Positions 24,613 to 35,110 of a stretch of DNA of 64,000 nt are shown here, one piece after another. Location: the NCBI GenBank assembly GCA_943704495.1, contig CALSCR010003215.1, positions 1-64,000 of the forward strand, in the 5' to 3' direction. The stretch comes from Pigoraptor chileana. Its lineage: Eukaryota; Opisthokonta; Filasterea. A program made the position numbers and the translations under genes. The notes under the pieces are model-generated. The model was not told where the DNA came from, searched no databases, and saw nothing but the letters and a program-made list of their open reading frames with translations. Numbering within the stretch: the stretch's first letter is position 1; every line of letters starts with the position of its first letter.

Positions 24613-27600
24613 ATGAAGGGAATCGCGGTGGTCATTCTGGTGGCGGCGCTGTGCGTTCTGTTTGTGGACGCTAACCACCAGCATGCGTCGCGCAGCTCGC
24701 TGGAGATCGGCCAGAAGTGCATCATCAACGACGGTGCCGATGTGCGCAAGTCGGGTCCCCAGGTATGTGCCAGTATCGTTATGGCCACTGTTTGACATAA
24801 CGAGCCGAGACTGTGAGCTAATTTGCACGGTTGTAATTGCTCATTATTTGCAGGATGAGGACATCGCTTTCTGCACGATGTGGAAGGACAACAGCTGCTG
24901 CCGCGATGGCGTGACAGACGAAATTGAGTCGTCAAACTTTGACGTCCTCCATGGTGCAAACTGGACAGCTTGCGGCGCAGTTTCGAACAAGGTGAGTCCA
25001 CTCTCTCGCTCTGTGTGTCTGTGTGTTGTGTGTGTGTGTGTGAGAGAGTATGTGTTGAGTCCGAGGGCTTGCCGATTACAGTTCTGTTTTTTGGTGACAA
25101 GGACTGCCACACGGTGTGTGCACGTGCAGTGTCTCGACTATCTGAAGCACCTGTCGTGCTTTGAGGAGTGCTCTCCTTACCTTGCGCCGTGGGCCACAGG
25201 GGATGCGACTGCGCCGTTTGCGAAGGTTCGTACATTTTTAATGCATGTATGCATGACCCCCGCCGCTCGCACTCACACACACCCACGATCATCGCACGCT
25301 CAATGTCACACACACACACACACTCTCTCTCTCTCTCTCTCTCTCTCGCACACACACATGCACATACTCTCTAATAGCATCTTATCAAGTGTGATCGTGT
25401 AACCGACTTGCGCCAAGTTGGCCATTCACCTGCTTTGTGTCATGCATCTCACTCCTTTTTCGTCGTCGTCTCTTTCCATCGTCAGGTTCCCGTGTGTGCA
25501 ACCTGGGCGGAGCAATGGTTTGATGCCTGCAAGGACGACAGCACCTGCGCCACCAACTGGCGCAACCAGTCGCAGTGGACAGGGAGCACTGACACGAGCA
25601 CTCGCGGATGTGCGGCGGGCGCTGGCGCGTGCAAGTCATTCGGCTCTGTCTTCCCCAATGCCAAGTCTCTCCTCGAAAACCTCCTTGGTAACTCGTATAC
25701 TTTCGTGTCGGACAGCACTAAGTGCTTCAAGCCGTGGTTTGTGGGCGACAACACAAACGGGCGCGTCTACCACACTGCGATTGCATCTAAGACTATTCCC
25801 GCACGCACGCTTACGACGGCCCCGTCAACTCGCCTCCCGAAATCGGTCAGCATCGACATTCGCTCTCCCGAGCGCCTCAGTGGTGGGTTATATTGGTTTC
25901 AACAAAAACGCAATGTCTTGTTTTGTTGGTATGGAAGGGAGATGTACTTTCCGCATCTACATCGCATGTTGATGTCACGTACATTAAGCATGCAATTTAA
26001 GGTTTTGTGTGGTGTTCCTTGTATTTGCAATTACTTTCTCAATTTAGGACGCGCCGCGGTCGGCTCCCTCGGAACATATGTTGCGGCTGTCTATGTCTCG
26101 GCGTCCAGCAGCGTTTTTGTCGCTGATGCAAGCAACAACATCGTTGATGTGCTCGATGCGGCCAGTGAGTTTGTGTGTTTGTTGGATGTTGTGTTATTTG
26201 TGCTCCTTTATTCACTACTGAGAGTGAGCGCAGGAAGTAATGCGGGGTGTGGGAACTTCTTTCCAAGTGCAATGTGTGTGCTATGAGTATGTGCTGCGCG
26301 GATGCTGATTTGAATTATCCGTCCCGCTTGTTTCTTTGTCTTATCCGTGTGCGCGTGAACAGACCTTTCATCTACGCTTCAATCGATCGACACCACCATT
26401 CTTGTGGGAAGCTTCTCCGGATCTCCGTTTGCTATCGACGCTTACGGCAGTGTTGTTGCCGTTGCACTCGTGCCGTCCACGCAGACGGACGACGGTGTCC
26501 TCGTGCTGATCAACGCCAACACGTACGCTGTTCTGTCCTCCGTGCCGATCGGAGCACTCCCCCGGAAGGTCACATTCACCCCCGACGGTAACCGCATTCT
26601 CGTTGCTAACGAGGGCGCCGCATCATACTCTGGCGACACCGTTTTGGTTGATCCCCTGGGCACAGTCAGCATCATTGATCTCTTTGCCAGTGCCCCCGCA
26701 GTTGGCACCGTGCGGTCGTCGGCCGATGTCCTCAGCGCTGCGGCTGCGCTTACCTCGGCATCTGTGCGCACGGTGAACTTTACGAGCCTTGCGGGTGTGC
26801 GCATTGACAACGGCGTTGAGCTTGGTCTGGCGCACAACAACAGCGGGAAGGACATCGAACCGACCTTTGTTGTCGTCTCCGACGACTCGACGACTGCCTA
26901 TGTCACGTGCACGAGCAACAACGCGGCGGCTGTGCTTGACATTGACAATGGCGTTGTGCTGCGCATCATGACGTTTGGATCGAAAGACCATCTCTTCCCC
27001 ACCAACGGAATCGACGCCACATCCGGAGATGGTGTTACCATTACCAACGTCCCTGTCCGCGGACTGTTCCAGCCGACAGAAGGCAAGGTAGCATACATTG
27101 ACGGAAAGCCCTACTTTATCACCGCAAACGGTGGCGGCGGTCACGATGGCGATTACGTTGCCTTGGGCACCGCAAGTGTTGTTTTGAATTCGGCGGTGTT
27201 TAGGGATGCGGACGGACTCAAGGCCGCGTACCCGGGCCTTAAGGGTGAGCTAACGTGCTTGTCTTTATTTTTTGTTTGTTTATTTGTAGTTCGTTTGTTT
27301 GTGTTTTTTTGTGCCATTGTCATCGTTGCTTGTCTGTGGTCGGCTTCCTGTTACTACGCGTTTTTTCCCCCCACGCTTGCTCGTTTATTATCACTCGCTG
27401 AAAACAGTATTCCCGTCCCAACTTTATGTACTCACTCAACGCCGTTCTATCTCTATCTCTCTGTGGAGTCCATAGTCATCACCGCCGAGACACTGAATTA
27501 TCTTACATGCTCTGTCTCTCTCCTCAGTGCACAAGCGCCTTGGCAAGTCAGGCTCCAAGTACTCAGAGCTCTACACCTCGGGCGCGCGCTCTTTTGCGGC

Positions 27601-30052
27601 GTGGACGGCCGAGGGGGAGCGTCTCTTTGACTCTGGCGATGAGTTTGAGCGCGCCATCGGATGGAAGTCGGCGTCGGCGTACAATGTCGCGAACGGAGTG
27701 TCTGATGCCACGAGCACCTTCCGGGGCTGCCAGCCGGGAACGATTGCGGTTGGGCGCGTGGGCGACCGCCTGTACACTTTCATCGGCCTCACCAACTGCG
27801 ACGGGTTCTTTGTCTATGACGTCTCTGACCTGACGCGCGTGCGCTTTGTGCAGCACGTGTCCACGGGCGGCGCCACTGGTCCCAGCAGCCTCACGTTTTA
27901 CACCGACGCCGCCGGAAAGCCGATCCTTTTGGCCACTTTCTCGTACGCCGACAACGGACGGGCAGCCATTTTTGATATCAATACACTGTTGACTCCCATT
28001 GTGGAGCCTACTGTGAAGGCGACTTCGTGGTCGATGCGGCCGCCGGTGCCTACGGCACGCAGTGATCTCACGTCTACAACCATTGGCGACAAGATCTACG
28101 TTGCCGGAGGATGCATCACTGACAGCACCGATGGCGGTGACGTCTGCAACAAGGTGTGTTTCAATAATCTGCTTATCCTTTTTTTTTTCTTCTCATATCA
28201 ATTTTTTCGGCAAGATTCGTCCCTGTGTGTATTCAACAGGCTTCGTTTATGAGGCGATTTCTGAAGCCGCATCTTTGCGGCGACTCCCTCTTGTGTCTGC
28301 TTTGCCACAGATCACCAATGTTCTCGAAGTGTTCGACCCTCTCACGGGAGAGTGGGATGTAGACGTCAAGCCTATGCCCACTGCGCGCTTCCGCCACACC
28401 GCAACAGCCTGGGCAGGAAAGCTCATCGGTGAGCCACATTGTCACCCATGCTCCACTGCACTGCAGTTTTCCATGGTGCGAGAGTGGGCACTATGTACAC
28501 GGCGGTGGTGATATCACATGCGTCCGTGCATTCGCTGCAGCAAACCACACAAGCCCTGGGGTTGCCCATGATTTGTCTCACTCTTTTTTCTGACCCTTCC
28601 GTCTTGCCTTTGCCTATGTTGTTGTTGTTGTGTGCGTGCTCTGCAGTGATGGGAGGCCGTCTCGCCGATGACTCGGCCCTTGATTCCGTCGAAATTTATG
28701 ATCCCCTCACCGACGACTGGACGACGCTCGCCAGCCTGCCCGTCGCAGTCTCCGATCTTGCTTCTGCGACCATTGGGGATCGCGTGTTTGCTTTTGGAGG
28801 CTGGGAGGCGACATATGCCGGCACATACAACAAGACCTGGGAGTACAACCCGCTCACAAACACATGGTCTGTGGTAAACGGCGCTGTTCTTGCAAATGGA
28901 AAGGGACGCGGTGACTTTGAGGCGACTGTTTTGGCTGGAAAGGTCTACGCTTTCGGAGGCTATTCGATCTCGTTTGGTGCCGACTGGGGCGATGTTGTGC
29001 TCAGTGGCGAACTGGAGGTGTTTGACCCCGAGACGAACAAGTGGTCAACGGATGCGACGATGCGGATGCACTTTCCCCGCGCCGACAAGGGCTGTGCCGC
29101 GCTTAACAATAAGATCTACCTGATTGCCGGAGAGACCAAGGTGTGTTGTGCCTGTGTGCCTGTGTTCCTGTGTCGTGCTTGTGTGCTATGTGTTGCGCCA
29201 TTGGATTTGCGTACATTCTTTACATGCTTGTGATGCTCACTTGGTGTGCCCTTTTTGTTTGTTTGTGCGCAGATTGGCGCAAGCCCCTACGACTGGGTCT
29301 CCGAGGCCGTCGCTGATGTTGAAATTTATGATCCCTTTACGGGAGAGTTTACGGTGGCCGCCGAAATTCCGTCGGTTCGCATGCGCACAAGCGCGGCCGC
29401 CCACGGCAGCAGCGTCTACGTCTTTGGTGGTCACTCGAACACAAAGGCGGTTCAGAATCTTGCTGAGGTCCTCACCATCGGCGACAATGCAAGTGAGTAC
29501 ACACTCCGCGCATTGTGTGTCTGTGTCTGTGTCTCTGTGTGTATGTCCCTGTGTTCATGTTTGTGTGTGTGCGTGCCTGTGGCATATATTAGTGTGAATC
29601 CCATGGATTTCCCTTATATTTACTGCCTATTCACCCAATTTTCTCTCCCACCATCAGAGCCTGCAATTGCCATCGAGCAGCTCCGCACAGACCTCCGCGG
29701 TGTGCACGCGTACGTGGCCGCACGCTCCGACGACAAGGGACGCCTCGCAAACGCGGCCCGCATCGCCGATGTTGAGAAGCGCGTGTCTACTGTGGAGAGC
29801 CAGGTTGGCACTTCACCCCCGCCCGTCGATGCCGAGGACGGCGACGATGACACGAAGGACATTGCAATTGCTGCGCTTGTGATTGCGGTGATCGCCCTCG
29901 TTGGCCTCATTCCAATCTCGCTTGCAGTGCAGCGCGTGGCGTTCAACCGGTGGATGAACCAGCACAACCAAAAGTACAAGGGAGATGTCGGTATGGCTCC
30001 CTACGGCAACATTGATTCGAGGAAGAACTCTGTTGTTGCGAATGACCCGTAA
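24613..30052 (+). CDS. Single-pass membrane receptor: folate-receptor-like domain, beta-propeller, Kelch repeats
   Basis: Eleven exons (24613-24762, 24854-24991, 25130-25225, 25486-25882, 26048-26164, 26363-27244, 27528-28153, 28311-28428, 28647-29140, 29273-29492, 29658-30052) give 1,210 residues in one continuous frame. Residues 1-20 are a signal peptide. About 35-230 match the folate-receptor fold: CTMWKDNSCC, WTACG, CFEECSPYLAPW, then VPVCATWAEQWFDACK and a CATNWRNQSQW segment, with family cysteine spacing. About 230-740 resemble a YncE/choice-of-anchor-I beta-propeller (KVTFTPDGNRILVANEGA). About 755-1080 hold five or six Kelch repeats (DRVFAFGGWE, VYAFGGYS, VYVFGGHS). A membrane helix lies at about 1148-1172, with a tail of about 38 residues. 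I infer a cell-surface binding or adhesion protein; the ligand is unknown. Confidence 0.82.
25311..25370. repeat. CA then CT microsatellite in a receptor intron
   Basis: A CA run followed by a CT run lies in the intron between the exons ending at 25225 and beginning at 25486. Unlike most introns here it is CA- and CT-rich on the sense strand. Confidence 0.85.
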
Positions 30053-30832
30053 ATCCCCCGACCCCCCGTGCGTGCGTGTCTGCGGTGCATTGATTGATTT
30101 GTGATGCGTTGCCTGAATGCACAGTTTTTTCTCTGTGTGGTTCTTGTTGTCAGTTTTTGTGTGTCAATGGACGTCTGAACGCCAAATGTCGTTTGGTTTT
30201 CGTTGCGTAATGTGTGTGTTTGCCTATGTGTGTCGAGTGGTGCTGTGCGCCCCTCTATTGAAATGAACACTGCAAGCGGAGGGCAAGTCCCCCGCCAACC
30301 CAACCTGATTGCCAAAGCATCAGTGTGTATGCCACTGCATTACCGGTTACTGTGAAAGTGAACAGTGTTGCGTCCCAACATATCCGTCAGTAATGCTCAC
30401 ACAAGATACCCAAGTCAGAGGCGTAAAGTGCAGCCCTGGTGTGAGTCCACCAGCGCCCTTCATGCCCCACAAAACACTCACGCGTAAAGTGTGCCAAAGA
30501 TCAACATACGGGGGACATTGAGGCACGGTCAGGAACCGCTGACAAACAAAAGGCAGATGTCAACTCTAAGAAACTGGCACATCACATAACTGCTTGTTTG
30601 TGAGTGGTTTTTTTTCTTCTTTTCCCTGTTTTTCATTTCCACATGGACAAAATGAAACCGCCCGGGATAAGCGCATTTGGCGAGAAGTGCGCGCAAACAA
30701 CACACAATTTCACGCCAAACAAGTCAAGAAGAGACAGAGAGAGCTAGAGACAGAGCAAAGAGCGACCGATACTCAAGATATGGCCGCACACAAACACGCA
30801 GGCAGAGGCAGAAACGGATCGACCGTCATGCT
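30053..30832. other. Intergenic region between convergent genes
   Basis: TG-rich 3' sequence after the receptor stop codon, then A-rich sequence leading to the uL5 stop codon. No coding or RNA signal. Confidence 0.6.
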
Positions 30833-32014
30833 TTACTTCTTCTTGCCCTTGTAGTTGCTCTTCTTCTCCTCAGAGCCGGGTGCGGCACCGGCGAGGAGGA
30901 TACCATCGTACTGCGCACACACAACAACAGCGATACATGAACAGGAATTAGAAATCAAATCAAGCAGAGAGAGAAGGGACACGCCACAACATATATGAAA
31001 CTAAACAGAAAAGGCCATCACAACAAAAGGTGCTATACACAACCAAAAATAAGAATCCCACCACGCAACCTAAAGGGCAAGACTAAGGTACTGATTGTTG
31101 GGACACATAACCAACATTGCATGCACGCACACACACACACAGACCTACATGCATTCACATACACAAACACGTGCATGCACACAGCAGCAGCCCACATCCT
31201 GCGCACCTTCTGCTGGAACCACTTCTGGGTCTCGTCCCTCGTCACGCGGTGCTTCTTGCCAACGCGGCTGGGTGCACGGCGGCGGCGGGTGACGGCGTTG
31301 CCGGGGCGTCCCATCACGACGTAGAAGTTCATGCCGTAAATACCAATGCTGGGGTCGTACTTGATTCCGAGATCAATGTGCTCCTGGATGCCAAAGCCAA
31401 AGTTTCCAGAGGCGCTGAAGTTGCCGCGGCGGAGCTCGTACTCCTTCACCTTGAGGCCACGCTCGAGAATCTCCTCGGCCTTGGGGCCACGGACGGTGCA
31501 GTGGACAGCAATCTTCTCGTTACGGCGGATGCCGAACGTGCGGACGGTGTAGCGGGCTGTCGTGAAAAATCGATGCGTGTGCGGCCACAGTGTGAGAAAA
31601 ATGATCCCTCGTGCATAAGGCGTGGGCATGCAACACGTGATATTGTTTGGGTGACTCGATTTCAATTTCAGAAAAAATACAAATGTTCTATATATATAGA
31701 ACCAACATTGTGCAACGGCATGATACCACACAACCAGCTGTCCAGAGTGCTATATGGCCGAATGGCAAAAACCCTCCTCCTGAATAAATGCAATGCAGCC
31801 TACCCTTCGCACACACCACGCACACACACACACACAGCACAAGATCAAGATGCCTACCCTTCGAGAACACGGGCGTCTGTCCAGCAAGCTGCTCGAGCAC
31901 CTTGGCCGCGCGGGTGAGCCTGTCTCCAGACTCGCCGACGCAAATGTTCAGGCAGAGCTTCTCGATGTGCAGGTCACGCATGACATTCTGCTTCTTGGTC
32001 TCGTCTCCCTCAGT
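30833..32014 (-). CDS. RPL11: 60S ribosomal protein uL5 (RPL11), start codon lost in gap
   Basis: Three exons are visible on the minus strand: 32014-31858, 31556-31207 and 30910-30833 (stop TAA at 30835-30833). Residues read include [76 protein letters not shown] and [13 protein letters not shown], all diagnostic of eukaryotic L11. It binds 5S rRNA with uL18 in the central protuberance of the large subunit. The exon at 32014 opens after an acceptor AG with [16 protein letters not shown], so the initiator exon should lie within or just beyond the N gap. The C-terminus is extended past the usual YDGI end by an acidic then Lys-rich tail. Confidence 0.93.
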
Positions 32015-32029
32015 CTACACCGGTAGATT

Positions 32030-32236
32030 NNNNNNNNNNNNNNNNNNNNNNNNNNNNNNNNNNNNNNNNNNNNNNNNNNNNNNNNNNNNNNNNNNNNNNN
32101 NNNNNNNNNNNNNNNNNNNNNNNNNNNNNNNNNNNNNNNNNNNNNNNNNNNNNNNNNNNNNNNNNNNNNNNNNNNNNNNNNNNNNNNNNNNNNNNNNNNN
32201 NNNNNNNNNNNNNNNNNNNNNNNNNNNNNNNNNNNN
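32030..32236. other. Assembly gap of 207 N
   Basis: A run of Ns beginning 15 bp beyond the first visible exon of the uL5 gene. It probably hides the initiator exon and promoter of that gene. Confidence 0.97.
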
Positions 32237-33739
32237 TATCTTATGTGTCACACGAAGATCACTTCTACAATCGTTTCGCCGATCGAACTATGATTGTTCT
32301 GCCTCCAACAGAGCGCATCGCCGTCCGCCCATATCCATCCCATCAATACCCTCCATCCAAACACATCCATCGGCATCCCCGCATCGAACATACCTGGGCC
32401 GCCATTTTTGTGTTTCTCTCGGATTGGACTATCCAAAAGAAAGGGAAGAACAAAAATGAAAAAGAGGAAGATCTAGTTGCGCAATGCAAGCACCTTCAAG
32501 TAGTGTAGTGTTCTGGGCATCCGCAATCACTTTCCCTCTCATCAGATGCATGGTCGCGTGTGGCTCGCTCACTATGGCAGCCATAGTCAGCCCATAGAGA
32601 ACGAAAATAATGCGCCTTCACTATGAAACTGTATTGACTCGCTGCTCGCTAATAATTGCTCATAATTTGGTCTCACATGGTTTTGTCATCCGGGGGTTTA
32701 TTGTCACGTGACAATGTCACGTGAGAGCTGCTGAAAGCGGTTTCGGCGACGTTCTCTCTGACTCCCGTTGAGCCAGGCGAAGGTCGATCAATCTCGGTTC
32801 TATCTCTTGAATCATTTGTATGCGTCCATAGGATTTAAGATCTTTTTTAAAAACAGGCTCATGCTCTCAGCTCGCGCTGGTTATGCGCTCTTGAACACGC
32901 CACGCCTTGCGATATCGCTTCGACCTGGGGCATAAACAGTGGCAATGTTGGCGGGTGTTTATAAGAGGTATATCGCTCATTTTATACCTGTGATCCGATG
33001 TCATAAGCCGTCACACATGTTTGACTGTGGTTGCGGGTGACACAAGCAAATTGCATCTCGGTCATTATGTACATCATATGCTACGTCGATTTGAAATGCA
33101 CATGCCACAAGGCACCTGTCATGTACTGAAATGTTTGAGCTGGATAGTGATGGCAGTCTCGACTGCCACTCAAAGTGACCACCGACCCACTGGACAAGCC
33201 GGGGCCACTCACTCTTCAAGTCATTGCAGTAATGCTCCTTCTATCTGTAGCATGATTGTCGGTTGTTTATCGTTCTTTCCAGAAACACAGTTCGCGTGCA
33301 TACAGACACACACTATCAAGCAAAGCGAGAAAACGCGCGATAAAGCAGAAAAAACAGTCGTTGAAAAAAACAAAGGTGTTTGAGTGCGCAGGTGCACACA
33401 GAGTTTGGAAATGGAAATCACAACGATCCGAGAATGAGAGACCACATTGAGGCACGCGAGCTAAAAGCGCAAAATGAGTATAAACACCGGAATGCACCGC
33501 ACAAAATCCCACACGAGCTGAATACAAATCATTTGAAATTTGTGTGCAGAAGAACGACCCCTTCAAGTGCGTGTCAAAGCAGTGAGCGGAACCTTATCAT
33601 AATAAGTTGTTGTGCTTAAGATTTACAGTGTTTGGATACAGTATGCACGGTTGTGCAAGGGCAATACAGTTCCATGGATCGCTCACATGCTATGTATGCT
33701 TTTCCAATGCAGGCACATCCTCCACGTCATCACCGTCGT
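32237..33739. other. Gene-free stretch between uL5 and the LRR gene
   Basis: About 1.5 kb with no recognisable protein or RNA gene. It includes the presumed upstream region of uL5, an E-box pair near 32.7 kb and a short cluster of CTATGGC/CCATAG words at about 32570-32610. Confidence 0.55.
32702..32723. promoter_or_regulatory. Paired CACGTG E-boxes, one in a 12-bp palindrome
   Basis: TGTCACGTGACA at 32702-32713 is a perfect palindrome, and a second CACGTG starts at 32718. The pair lies about 700 bp upstream of the visible uL5 exons in their transcription direction. bHLH-zip factors (USF, TFE, Cbf1 types) bind such sites; a link to uL5 is inference. Confidence 0.45.
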
Positions 33740-35110
33740 TTAGGGCAAGCCTGTGGATACCACGCAATGCAGATAGATCCGACACGCCATCGCGGCCACT
33801 GAGAACGTGTGGACACCGCCCAATGCAGACACGTCCACAACTCCGGTGCAGTCACTCAAGTCGAGAGTATGTACACCGCCCAACGCAGACACGTCAACCA
33901 CTCCACTGCACCCACAGACATAAAGTGTGTGAACGCCGCCCAATGCCGATACATCCACAACTCCACATTCACGGAGTTCAAGTGTATGCACACTGCCCAA
34001 TGCTGAAACATCCACCACACCAATGCACCAGCTGAGGTTGAGTGTATGCACGCCACCCAATGCAGATACATCCTCCAATTCATAGCACGTACTTAGGTTG
34101 AGCGTATGAACGCCACCCAATGCAGACACATCCATCACTTGATTGCATCCACTCAGGTTCAGATTATGTACGTGCCCAAATGCCGAGACATCTATCGCTC
34201 CACGGTAGCCACTGAGATTGAGCGTATGTACGCCGACCAATGCAGATACATCCTTGACTCCAGCACAATTGCTCAGGTCGAGCGTGTGCACACCACCCAA
34301 TGCAGAGACATCGACCACGCGACTACAGCCGTTGAGATTGAGCGAGTGTACCCTGCCCAACGCAGACACATCTGTCACCCCATTGCAGTTATTGAGATCA
34401 AGTGTGTGAACGCCACCCAACGCAGTTACATCAACCACTCGCTCACAGTAACTTATTATAAGCGTGTGTACACTGCCCAATGCCGTCACATCCACCACGC
34501 CGTTGCACCAACTGAGATCGAGCGTGTGTAGTCTGCCCAATGCAGACACGTCCGCCACCAATCCGCAGCAGCTGAGATTAAGCGAATGCAAGCCACCCAA
34601 TGCAGATACATCGGCCACTCCACTGCACCAGAAGAGATTGAGTGTATGTACACTGCCCAACGCAGAAACATCCACCACTCCGCTGCAATTCCTGAGATTG
34701 AGAGAATGGACGCCACCCAACGCAGACACGTCACCCACATATTTCATACAAGCAAAATCAATTACAAGTCGACCTTTCGGAATCAGCGACAATACGTCGC
34801 AGCGAAAGGTCTTATTCTTGTAGAATTTGGCAACAATTTTCTGCCGCAAAGTGAACAGGCACAGGTAGCGCAGAAATGAATTGACGCGAGCGAGCGCGAC
34901 GACATCACCGTTCGCGAGGAACGGAATCACGTGAGTGATGAGCACCTCGACAGGAACAGACAAAAAGGATGCCATTTCATTTCCACCACAGTCGGTATTG
35001 CGTTTGGCTTGCGAGCTGAATGCTATGTTCAAAGTCGCATTTTCACCTCTTTCCGTATTTGAGTGTGTACTGAATTTGAAGTCAGACCGCTGACTGAACG
35101 GCGGCAACAT
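33740..35110 (-). CDS. F-box-like protein with sixteen 20-residue leucine-rich repeats
   Basis: Single exon, 456 residues from ATG 35110; a second plausible start is ATG 34975 (MASFLSVPVEVL), which opens directly with the F-box-like region and may be the true one. Residues about 46-100 (VPVEVLITHVIPFLANGDVV and the ALARVNSFLRYLCLFTLRQK segment) fit an F-box. From about 120 there are roughly sixteen units of consensus DVSALGGVHTLNLSxCxGVV, almost all exactly 20 residues, shorter than the common 24-residue LRR. Positions after LNLS vary most, as expected of an exposed binding surface. F-box LRR proteins are substrate adaptors of SCF ubiquitin ligases. The last unit degrades into an unrelated tail of about 20 residues. 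Confidence 0.8.
   Translation of the reverse strand: MLPPFSQRSDFKFSTHSNTERGENATLNIAFSSQAKRNTDCGGNEMASFLSVPVEVLITHVIPFLANGDVVALARVNSFLRYLCLFTLRQKIVAKFYKNKTFRCDVLSLIPKGRLVIDFACMKYVGDVSALGGVHSLNLRNCSGVVDVSALGSVHTLNLFWCSGVADVSALGGLHSLNLSCCGLVADVSALGRLHTLDLSWCNGVVDVTALGSVHTLIISYCERVVDVTALGGVHTLDLNNCNGVTDVSALGRVHSLNLNGCSRVVDVSALGGVHTLDLSNCAGVKDVSALVGVHTLNLSGYRGAIDVSAFGHVHNLNLSGCNQVMDVSALGGVHTLNLSTCYELEDVSALGGVHTLNLSWCIGVVDVSALGSVHTLELRECGVVDVSALGGVHTLYVCGCSGVVDVSALGGVHTLDLSDCTGVVDVSALGGVHTFSVAAMACRIYLHCVVSTGLP

Noticed and set aside
34106-34879. Plus-strand frames opposite the LRR gene
   Set aside because: They are regular only because the LRR repeats on the minus strand are; they contain no protein-like features.
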